Below are positions 14,982 through 21,840 of a stretch of DNA of 33,302 bases, one piece after another; positions within the stretch are counted from its first letter, which is position 1, and each line of letters opens with the position of its first letter. The notes beneath the pieces are model-generated. The model made no database searches, was not told the origin of the DNA, and saw nothing but the letters and a program-made list of their open reading frames with translations. The DNA lies in contig NZ_NKRE01000001.1 in assembly GCF_002705925.1 (NCBI RefSeq), forward strand, positions 4,937,635 to 4,970,936. Direction: 5' to 3'. A program made the position numbers and the translations under genes. The stretch is from Mycobacterium ostraviense (lineage in GTDB: Bacteria > Actinomycetota > Actinomycetes > Mycobacteriales > Mycobacteriaceae).

Positions 14982-17900
14982 TCAGTAGACGTCGCGGTGG
15001 TAGCGCTTGGCCGCGCTCAGCGACCGCACGTAGGCGGTGGCCGCTTCGGTATCGAGGCGCCCGTGCTCGGCAGCGATTTCGCAGAGCGCGCGGTCGACAT
15101 CCTTGGCCATCGGGTCGGCGTTGCCGCACACGTACAGTTGCGCTCCGTCCTGCAGCCATCGCCACAGCTGCGCGCCGTGCCGGCGCATCAGGTGCTGCAC
15201 ATAGACCTTCTCGTGCTGATCGCGCGAGAACGCCAGATCGAGTTCGGTGAGGAAGCCGTCGGCGTGCATCGCCTGGATCTCTTCGCGGTAGTAGAAGTCG
15301 GTGGCGGCGTGGCGTTCCCCGAAGAACAACCAGTTCGGCCCGGTGTGGCCGAGCGCGCGTCGTTCCTGCAGGAATGCCCGGAACGGCGCGATGCCGGTTC
15401 CCGGACCGATCATGATCATGGGTGTCTGCGGATCGCTGGGGAGCCGGAAGCTGCTGGATTTCTTTACATACACCGCGATCTCGTCGCTGGGGGAGCGGTC
15501 GGCCAGATAGGTCGAGCACACCCCGCGCCGCGGCACGCCCTGAAAGTTGTACCGCACCGGCGACACGGTCAGGTGCACTTCCCCGGGGTGCTGTTTGGGG
15601 CTGGACGAAATCGAATAGAACCGCGGCTGAAGAGGTTTGAGCACGGACAGCCACTCGTCGGCGGTCGCGGTGACCGGCGCTTGGGCCAGCTGGTCGACCA
15701 ACTGACGTCCCCAGGACCAATCGGCAAGCGCGGCTTTGTTTTCCGGGCGCATCAGGTTAGCGAGCTGGTCGGCGACGTCGCGGGCCGCGGTGCGCTGCTG
15801 GACGAAGCGCAGCAGGTCGAGGCTGATGTGGGCGATCTCGAGCCGATCGGTCAATGCGGCACGCAGCGACATCGTCCCGTGGTTGGCGACCTCGACTTCG
15901 GTGTGACCGTCCAATCCGGTCACCGTCAGCCATTCGTCGACCAGCCGGCTGTCGTTGCGGGGCCATACCCCCAGCGCATCACCGACTTCGTAACTGACCG
16001 CTTGTTCCGGAGCATGGAAAACCAACTGCCGCACATCTTTTGATGAACGGGGCTTGCTGAGCGTGGTGTTGCGGACCACGCTGGTAACGAGTGGGTTCTT
16101 CTTGGTGCGTGCCGTGGGCTTAGCTGTTGGTGACGCGTGCGGTGACGTGACCGTGGTCGGTGCCGTACCGCGCAGCTCGTGCAGAACCCGGCTCAGCCAG
16201 CTGGCGGCGGGAGCCTCGTAGTCGGGTTCGCAGTCGACGCGGTCGATGATGCGGGTCGCGCCCAACTCGGCAAGGCGCTGGTCCAGTGCGCGCCCGTGAC
16301 CGCAGAAATTGGCATAGTTGGAGTCGCCCAACGCTAGGACGGCGTAGCGGATACCGGCCAGCTGCGGCGCGGTTTCAGCCGCCAGCGCGCGCCAGAAAGC
16401 TGCGCCGTTGTCGGGCGGATCGCCGTCCCCGGTGGTGCTGGTGATCAGCAGCAGCTGCCGCGCCGTCGGCAGCTGCGACACCGGGAATTCGTCCATGCCG
16501 CGCAACGCGACCGGCAGCTGGGCCGCACGCAGTCGCGCGGCGGCGTCAGCGGCGATTTCTTCCGCCGTCCCGGTTTGCGACGCCCACAACACCACGATCG
16601 GTGCTCGCTCGGGGGTTTCGGTGACCGGCACCGGTTGCGGCGTCTCGGCGCGCGCGAACATGCCGGCGAGCAAGCCGTCCAACCACAGCCGGGTGGGGGT
16701 ATCGAATGGAGCGCTGACCGGCACGGTGGGAACCCCGGCCATCCGCCGACCGGTTTCGGTGCGCAGCCCCGCGAGTAAACCGGCAAGGTAGCAGCGGGCG
16801 AACGGATCGAACTGCGGCATCGGTTCGTTCGCCACCCCGAGGAACTCGGCGAGCGCGTCGACGTCGGCCACACCGAGGTGCGGTGTGTCGGTGAGCAATG
16901 TCGGTTCCGGTCGGTCGGCCGCGCCGGCGGTGGGTTCGTCTGCCGAATGTGGCTCGGGCGCGGGTTGGGCAACCTTCGTCAAGGTGACCGCACACACCTT
17001 GTATTCCGGTTGCCGCGATATCGGGTCGACGGCGTCGTTGGTGACCGCATTGATCGAGAGGTATTCGCCGAAGACGTCGTTCCAGTGGAACGGGGCAAAA
17101 CAGTTGCCGAGCCGCACCCGGTCGGTGACCAGGGCGGGCAGCACCGCACGGCCGCGGCGAGACGCTATCTCGACGTGGTCACCGTCGCGGATGTGCAGCC
17201 GCGCGGCGTCATCGGGGTGGATCTCGACCAACGGGCCCGGGTTGAGTTTGTTGAGTTTGGCGACCTTGCCGGTCTTGGTCAGCGTGTGCCATTGGTGCGG
17301 CAGGCGTCCGGTGTTGAGCAGGAATGGGTAGTCACCGTCGGGCATCTCGTCGGGCAGCAGATGGGGGCGGGCGAAGAACACCGCCCGTCCGCTGGCAGTC
17401 GGGAACGCCAACCGCGGCACCGTGCCGTCGTCGCGCACCAACCGTGTCTGGCTGACCCCGTCGTTGCGGTAGCGGATCGGGTTGCGGCCACTGCTGTCTG
17501 GTGGGCAGGGCCACTGCAACGGTGTCTCGCGCAACCGATCGTAGCTGATGCCCCGCAGGTCGTACCCGGTTGCCGGGTTCGAGAACCGCTTGATCTCTTC
17601 GAACACGTCCGCGGCGGATTGGTAGCTGAACGACTCCGAATAGCCCATCTCGCAGGCGATCCGGGCAATGATCTGCCAGTCCGGCAGCGCCTGTCCGACC
17701 GGCTCGACGGCCTTCTGGAACAACGTCATGGTCCGCTCGGAATTGACCATCACCCCCTCGGACTCGGTCCACAGCGCGGCGGGCAGCAACACGGTTGCGT
17801 ACTCGTTGGTCTCGGTCTCCGCGAACGCGTCCTGGCTGATCACCAGTTCGGCCTTCTCCAGACCGGCCAGTACCGTCTTCCGATTCGCCACGGTGGCAAC

Positions 17901-19154
17901 GGGATTGGTGCAGATGATCCAGCATGCTTTGATGTCGCCGGCGGCCATCCGGGAAAACATGTCCACCACACCGGCGCTGACCTCGGTGCGCAGCGACCCC
18001 TGCGGAATACCCCACTGCTGCTCCACGAATTCACGGTCGGCGACCGAGAGCACCGAGCGCTGTCCCGGCAGACCCGGTCCCAGGTAACCCATTTCGCGTC
18101 CGCCCATGGCATTGGGCTGCCCGGTGAGGGAGAAGGGGCCGTTTCCGGGCTTGCAGATTGCGCCGGTGGCCAGGTGCAGGTTGCACAGCGCGTTGGTGTT
18201 CCAGGTGCCGTGGGTGCTCTGGTTGAGTCCCATTGTCCAGCAGCTCATCCAATTGGCGGCTTCGCCGATCCAGCGCGCTGCGGTGCGAAGGTCTTCGACA
18301 GGGATGCCGGTGATTTCGGAGACCACTTCGGGTGTGAACTGCTCGAGAAAGCTCGGCATCACCTCCCAGCCTTCGGTGAACTCGGCGATGAAATGCGGGT
18401 CTGTGTGGCCGTTTTCGACGATCAGCCGCAGTAAGCCGTTGAGCAGCGCCAGGTCGGTGCCGGGGGCGATCTGCAGGAACAGGTCCGCCTTGTCCGCGGT
18501 CGCGGTGCGGCGCGGGTCGACGACGATCAATTTGGCGCCCGCTTGAACGCGTTCCATCATCCGCAGGAACAGGATCGGGTGGCAGTCAGCCATATTGGCG
18601 CCGATGACGAGAAACACGTCGGCCTGATCGAAATCCTGATACGAACCGGGCGGTCCGTCTGCTCCCAGCGACAGCTTGTACCCCGAACTGGCACCGGCCA
18701 TGCACAGCCGCGAATTCGCCTCGATCTGGTTGGTGCCGATGAACCCCTTGGTCAGTTTGTTGGCCAGGTACTGGGCCTCGATGGACATCTGCCCCGACAC
18801 GTACACCGCGACCGCGTCCGGGCCGTGCTCGTCGATGATGGCGCGTAACCGCTTGGCACAGTGGGTGATCGCATTGTCGATCCCGACCGCTTCGAGGGGC
18901 TCCCCGCGGTCGTTGCGCAGGTATGCCGACTCCAGCCGTCCCGGTGCGGCGAGCAGGTCGGCGGTGGTGGCGCCCTTGGTGCACAACCGCCCAGAATTAG
19001 CCGGATGCGAGGTGCGGCCAATTGACTTGGCAATGTGGCGCTTTCCGGTTGCCGCGTCCGTTGTGACCTGCAGCACAATGCCGCAGCCCACGCCGCAATA
19101 GGCACACACAGTCTCCACGGCGTCCTTACCGGGCGCCATGAGTTCCCTGGCCAC
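14982..19154 (-). CDS. nasN: Fused assimilatory nitrate reductase and CysJ-type flavoprotein reductase
   Basis: 1390 residues. Residues 1-710 form a NarB/NasA-type molybdopterin oxidoreductase. Cys17, Cys20, Cys24 and Cys58 bind a [4Fe-4S] cluster (CAYCGVGC and RLCTKG), Cys151 (NSRLCMAG) is the expected Mo ligand, and a C-terminal dinucleotide-binding domain contains FLLNTGRLPHQWHT. After a linker (about 715-850) come a flavodoxin domain from about 851 (VLWASQTGTAEEIA), an FAD-binding domain (RFYSISSSP, GVCSTYL) and an NADPH-binding domain (GPGTGIAPFRAFLQE, YVCGNADPMAKDV), as in CysJ. Electrons should pass NADPH-FAD-FMN-FeS-Mo to reduce nitrate to nitrite. The architecture matches the assimilatory NasN of fast-growing mycobacteria. 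The GTG at 19154 has AAAGGA 9 nt upstream; an ATG at 19139 is the alternative. M. tuberculosis lacks this gene between mez and lppP. No nirBD is in the window. Confidence 0.93.
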   Translation of the reverse strand: MARELMAPGKDAVETVCAYCGVGCGIVLQVTTDAATGKRHIAKSIGRTSHPANSGRLCTKGATTADLLAAPGRLESAYLRNDRGEPLEAVGIDNAITHCAKRLRAIIDEHGPDAVAVYVSGQMSIEAQYLANKLTKGFIGTNQIEANSRLCMAGASSGYKLSLGADGPPGSYQDFDQADVFLVIGANMADCHPILFLRMMERVQAGAKLIVVDPRRTATADKADLFLQIAPGTDLALLNGLLRLIVENGHTDPHFIAEFTEGWEVMPSFLEQFTPEVVSEITGIPVEDLRTAARWIGEAANWMSCWTMGLNQSTHGTWNTNALCNLHLATGAICKPGNGPFSLTGQPNAMGGREMGYLGPGLPGQRSVLSVADREFVEQQWGIPQGSLRTEVSAGVVDMFSRMAAGDIKACWIICTNPVATVANRKTVLAGLEKAELVISQDAFAETETNEYATVLLPAALWTESEGVMVNSERTMTLFQKAVEPVGQALPDWQIIARIACEMGYSESFSYQSAADVFEEIKRFSNPATGYDLRGISYDRLRETPLQWPCPPDSSGRNPIRYRNDGVSQTRLVRDDGTVPRLAFPTASGRAVFFARPHLLPDEMPDGDYPFLLNTGRLPHQWHTLTKTGKVAKLNKLNPGPLVEIHPDDAARLHIRDGDHVEIASRRGRAVLPALVTDRVRLGNCFAPFHWNDVFGEYLSINAVTNDAVDPISRQPEYKVCAVTLTKVAQPAPEPHSADEPTAGAADRPEPTLLTDTPHLGVADVDALAEFLGVANEPMPQFDPFARCYLAGLLAGLRTETGRRMAGVPTVPVSAPFDTPTRLWLDGLLAGMFARAETPQPVPVTETPERAPIVVLWASQTGTAEEIAADAAARLRAAQLPVALRGMDEFPVSQLPTARQLLLITSTTGDGDPPDNGAAFWRALAAETAPQLAGIRYAVLALGDSNYANFCGHGRALDQRLAELGATRIIDRVDCEPDYEAPAASWLSRVLHELRGTAPTTVTSPHASPTAKPTARTKKNPLVTSVVRNTTLSKPRSSKDVRQLVFHAPEQAVSYEVGDALGVWPRNDSRLVDEWLTVTGLDGHTEVEVANHGTMSLRAALTDRLEIAHISLDLLRFVQQRTAARDVADQLANLMRPENKAALADWSWGRQLVDQLAQAPVTATADEWLSVLKPLQPRFYSISSSPKQHPGEVHLTVSPVRYNFQGVPRRGVCSTYLADRSPSDEIAVYVKKSSSFRLPSDPQTPMIMIGPGTGIAPFRAFLQERRALGHTGPNWLFFGERHAATDFYYREEIQAMHADGFLTELDLAFSRDQHEKVYVQHLMRRHGAQLWRWLQDGAQLYVCGNADPMAKDVDRALCEIAAEHGRLDTEAATAYVRSLSAAKRYHRDVY

Positions 19155-19170
19155 GCCTTACGTCCTTTCT

Positions 19171-19181
19171 GCAACCGTTGC
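19171..19181. promoter_or_regulatory. Perfect palindrome just upstream of nasN
   Basis: GCAAC-C-GTTGC, overlapping the start of the nasN ribosome-binding region. A half-site GCAACGGT recurs at 19196-19203. It shares CGTTGCTT with the palindrome upstream of narK. It is a candidate operator for a shared nitrate regulator; the protein is unknown. Confidence 0.35.
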
Positions 19182-19230
19182 TTACGCACCACTGCGCAAC
19201 GGTGTATTGGCCAAATTCTGCGACAAGGAT

Positions 19231-19268
19231 GTTTCGGTACGGGATGTCGGACGTTTCGGCCGTTTTAC
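19231..19268 (-). promoter_or_regulatory. GlnR-box-like array upstream of nasN
   Basis: Read toward nasN the elements are GTAAA (19268-19264), GAAAC (19257-19253), CATCC (19246-19242) and GAAAC (19235-19231), each separated by exactly 6 nt. The actinobacterial GlnR box alternates GTnAC and GAAAC elements with 6-nt spacers. Both GAAAC elements are perfect, one GTnAC element has one mismatch, and the third is poor. The distance (77-114 bp before the GTG) suits an activator. GlnR control of nitrate assimilation is established in mycobacteria; binding here is inference. Confidence 0.45.
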
Positions 19269-19466
19269 GGTTTCGTCGCAGCGGGTTAGCCGTGTCCGTG
19301 CGTTGCTGGAAATCGGCGAACACGTCTGCCGGGCCGTCAAGCCGAGCCGGTCATCCCTGGGTCGTCATCGACCGGTGATCTCGAGGTCAGATTACCTGCG
19401 AGTTATCTGCGGCGACGCCCGTCGGGGCGGTGCAGCTGCAGTTTTGACGAAACTTGGGGAACATTG

Positions 19467-19484
19467 ACAGTTTTCGCCAAGCTC
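19467..19484 (+). repeat. 18-bp direct repeat, copy 1, upstream of lppP
   Basis: ACAGTTTTCGCCAAGCTC. The second copy starts 77 bp downstream with two substitutions. Confidence 0.6.
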
Positions 19485-19543
19485 CCGGACCGGATCTGAG
19501 GAGATCCCAAGAGGTTTGCCCACAGAGATTTACCTGGTACTGC

Positions 19544-19561
19544 ACAGATTTCGCTAAGCTC
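19544..19561 (+). repeat. 18-bp direct repeat, copy 2, abutting lppP
   Basis: ACAGATTTCGCTAAGCTC, 16 of 18 bases identical to the copy at 19467. It ends 5 bp before the lppP GTG and so covers the ribosome binding region or, if the message is leaderless, the core promoter. Confidence 0.6.
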
Positions 19562-19566
19562 GCGAG

Positions 19567-20082
19567 GTGCGTCGTCGGCCGGCTGTGATCCGTCTGTGCC
19601 TGGGTGTGATGCTGGGGATCGCCGGGATTGCCGGGGCTGCCGGTTGCGCGGGGAAATCGTCGACACCGCCGTCTCCGCCGCCGGATACCTGCAAGCAATC
19701 CGATGGCCCGGCGGCCGACACGGTGCGACAGTCCATTGCCGCTGTTCCGATCGAGGTGCCGGGCTCCAGCTGGGTGGAAATCGCGCGGGGGCACACCAGG
19801 AAATGCCGCCTGTACTGGGTGCAGATCATCCCTACCATCGCCTCCGAGTCGACTCCGCAGCAGTTGCTGTTCTTCGACCGCAACACCCCATTGGGTTCGC
19901 CGACCCCCGATCCGAAGCCCTACATCACGGTGCTGCCTCCCGGTGATGACACCGTGACGGTCCAGTACCGGTGGCGAGTCGGCGGTGATCCCGAATGCTG
20001 TCCCAGCGGTATGGGCACGGTGCGATTTCAGATCGGACCTGACGGCAAACTGAAAGCACTGGGGCCGATACCGCACTCGTAG
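19567..20082 (+). CDS. lppP: LppP/LprE family lipoprotein
   Basis: 171 residues from the GTG at 19567. The N-terminus is a lipoprotein signal: basic MRRRPAVIR, a hydrophobic core, and a lipobox-like GAAGC with Cys27 as the lipidation site. The mature protein opens with a Pro/Ser-rich linker and contains one compact domain with CRLYWVQIIP, a GSPTPDPKPYITVLPPGDDTV-like central region in which LFFDRNTPLG is conserved, and a C-terminal VQYRW segment. Four mature cysteines (after CKQSD, KCRLY and the ECC pair) could form disulfides outside the membrane. It matches mycobacterial LppP (Rv2330c), which sits in the same place next to narK1. No biochemical function is known. The gene has the same direction as narK, 214 nt upstream of it. 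Confidence 0.88.
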   Translation: MRRRPAVIRLCLGVMLGIAGIAGAAGCAGKSSTPPSPPPDTCKQSDGPAADTVRQSIAAVPIEVPGSSWVEIARGHTRKCRLYWVQIIPTIASESTPQQLLFFDRNTPLGSPTPDPKPYITVLPPGDDTVTVQYRWRVGGDPECCPSGMGTVRFQIGPDGKLKALGPIPHS

Positions 20083-20244
20083 CGACCTGTAGTGGCCAGT
20101 GGCTTTGACGCACAGGCCGGTTCCGGTGACATCACCAATCGGTCACGGTGGGTGCCTACAGGTGTTATCCAGCTGTTCTTCAGCAGATTCAGGCTGCCCA
20201 CAACGTGCCGCGCGACTGCAAGTTTGGCACTCTGGGAGTTCGTT

Positions 20245-20267
20245 GTTGTTTCCCGGCGGGAAGCAAC
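20245..20267. promoter_or_regulatory. Near-perfect 23-bp palindrome upstream of narK
   Basis: Arms GTTGTTTCCCG (20245-20255) and CGGGAAGCAAC (20257-20267) flank a single G, with one non-complementary pair. The centre lies 41 bp before the narK GTG. No T-run follows, so a DNA operator is more likely than a terminator. An additional shorter inverted repeat, GGTGA-CA-TCACC, lies at 20125-20136. Confidence 0.5.
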
Positions 20268-20296
20268 GTGGCCGGGGCTAAGGATGGCTAAGGAGA

Positions 20297-21838
20297 GTGA
20301 TGGAACAGCAGATGCTGCTGCAACGCGAGGAGTCGCTGAGCAATTCCGGCCACGCTCAGCACAATTCGGGCACTTCAGCAAGGCGCAGGAGCAGCTCTCG
20401 GCATATTTCGCATTGGGACGCCGAGGATGTGGCGGCATGGGAAGCCGGCAACAAGGTCATCGCCCGGCGCAATCTGTTCTGGTCGGTGGTCACCGTGCAT
20501 CTGGGCTACTCCGTGTGGACTCTGTGGCCGGTGCTGGTGTTGTTCATGCCGCAGAGCGTCTACGGTTTCTCTGCGGGCGACAAATTCTTGCTCGACACCG
20601 TCGCAACCCTGGTGGGGGCGTGCGCGCGGCTGCCCTACTCGCTGGCCACGACGATCTTCGGCGGTCGCAACTGGGCGATTTTCTCAGTGACCGCGCTGCT
20701 GGTCCCCACCATCGGCACGTTGGTGCTGTTGACTCATCCGGGGCTGCCGTTGTGGCCGTATCTGGTGTGTGCGGCGCTGACCGGGCTGGGCGGCGGTAAT
20801 TTCGCGGCGTCGATGAGCAACGCCAACGCGTTCTACCCGCATCGGCTGAAAGGCTCGGCGCTCGGCATTGCCGGCGGCGTGGGAAATCTCGGGGTGCCGG
20901 CCATCCAGTTGGTCGGGCTGCTGATCATTGCCGTGTTCGGGGACGGAAAGCCGTACCTGGTGTGTGGGCTCTACGCGGTGCTGCTGGTCGGTGGGGCCAT
21001 CGGGGTGACGCTGTTCATGAACAACGTCGAGCAACACCGGGTGAAAGCCAACCGGCTGCGCCCGATCATCTCCGCGGTGCTGTCCATTCGCGACACCTGG
21101 TTGCTGGCACTGCTCTACCTGGGCACCTTCGGCTCGTTCATCGGGTTTTCGTTCGCGTTTGCGCAGGTGCTGCAGACCAACTTCGTGGCAGCCGGTCAAA
21201 GCGCCGCGCAGGCCGCGTTGCACGCCGCCGAACTGGCTTTCCTGGGACCGCTGTTGGCGGCGCTGGCCCGGGTCTACGGCGGGCGGCTGGCCGACCGGCT
21301 CGGCGGCAGCCGCCTGACCCTGGTGGTTTTTGTCGCCATGGCGCTGGTTGCCGGGCTGCTGATCGGCGCCGGCAGCCTGGAAGACCGGCACGCTGGCCCC
21401 ATGCGAGGAGCCAGCATGGCCGGTTACTTCGTCTGCTTCATCGCGTTGTTCATCCTGGCCGGGTTGGGCAACGGGTCCGTGTACAAGATGATCCCGACGA
21501 TCTTCGAGGCATGCAGCCGCGAGCTGCATCTCGGCTCGGATCTCAGCGAAGCCGAGCGCCGGGACTGGTCGAGGCTGATCTCCGGGGTGGCCATCGGGCT
21601 GGTGGCGTCCTTGGGTGCGTTCGGAGGGGTCGGAATCAACCTGGCGTTGCGTGAGTCCTACGTGGCCACCGGCGCCGCGACCGACGCGTTCTGGATCTTC
21701 TTGGTGTTCTATGCCGGTGCGGCCGCCCTGACCTGGAAGGTCTACGTTCGCCGGCCGGTGGGATACCCTCCGGCTCTGCCGCCGGCCGCTGTCGAGCTCG
21801 TGGCGCAGCCGGCCGCCGTCGAGTTGGTGGGTCGCTGA
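20297..21838 (+). CDS. narK: NarK family nitrate/nitrite transporter
   Basis: 513 residues, close to M. tuberculosis NarK1 (about 515). It is a major-facilitator protein with about 12 transmembrane helices after a soluble N-terminal stretch of about 60 residues. Both nitrate signature motifs are present: GGGNFAASMSNANAFYP with the following GVGNLGVPAIQL, and AGLGNGSVYKMIPTIFE. The Arg residues expected to bind nitrate lie in ARLPYSLATTIFGGRNW and YGGRLADRLGGSRL. AAGGAGAG precedes the GTG at 20297 and the ATG at 20300, so either could be the start. Being next to the nitrate reductase, it most likely imports nitrate for assimilation, perhaps also exporting nitrite. It ends 2 nt from the convergent fadE stop. 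Confidence 0.95.
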   Translation: MMEQQMLLQREESLSNSGHAQHNSGTSARRRSSSRHISHWDAEDVAAWEAGNKVIARRNLFWSVVTVHLGYSVWTLWPVLVLFMPQSVYGFSAGDKFLLDTVATLVGACARLPYSLATTIFGGRNWAIFSVTALLVPTIGTLVLLTHPGLPLWPYLVCAALTGLGGGNFAASMSNANAFYPHRLKGSALGIAGGVGNLGVPAIQLVGLLIIAVFGDGKPYLVCGLYAVLLVGGAIGVTLFMNNVEQHRVKANRLRPIISAVLSIRDTWLLALLYLGTFGSFIGFSFAFAQVLQTNFVAAGQSAAQAALHAAELAFLGPLLAALARVYGGRLADRLGGSRLTLVVFVAMALVAGLLIGAGSLEDRHAGPMRGASMAGYFVCFIALFILAGLGNGSVYKMIPTIFEACSRELHLGSDLSEAERRDWSRLISGVAIGLVASLGAFGGVGINLALRESYVATGAATDAFWIFLVFYAGAAALTWKVYVRRPVGYPPALPPAAVELVAQPAAVELVGR

Positions 21839-21840
21839 GC

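Larger units (their letters stand above)
19155..19566. other. Divergent control region between nasN and lppP
   Basis: 412 nt without a supported gene. It holds a palindrome next to the nasN ribosome binding site, a GlnR-box-like array 77-114 bp upstream of nasN, a perfect TTGACA at 19464-19469 on the plus strand without a well-spaced -10 box, and an 18-bp imperfect direct repeat before lppP. Open frames inside it lack coding character and are not called. Confidence 0.6.

Noticed and set aside
16878..18434. 518-codon plus-strand open frame opposite nasN
   Set aside because: Shadow of the molybdopterin domain; composition and lack of motifs argue against a gene.
19138..19467. 109-codon plus-strand open frame between nasN and lppP
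   Set aside because: It covers the nasN ribosome binding site and the putative GlnR array and has no family resemblance; more likely control DNA.
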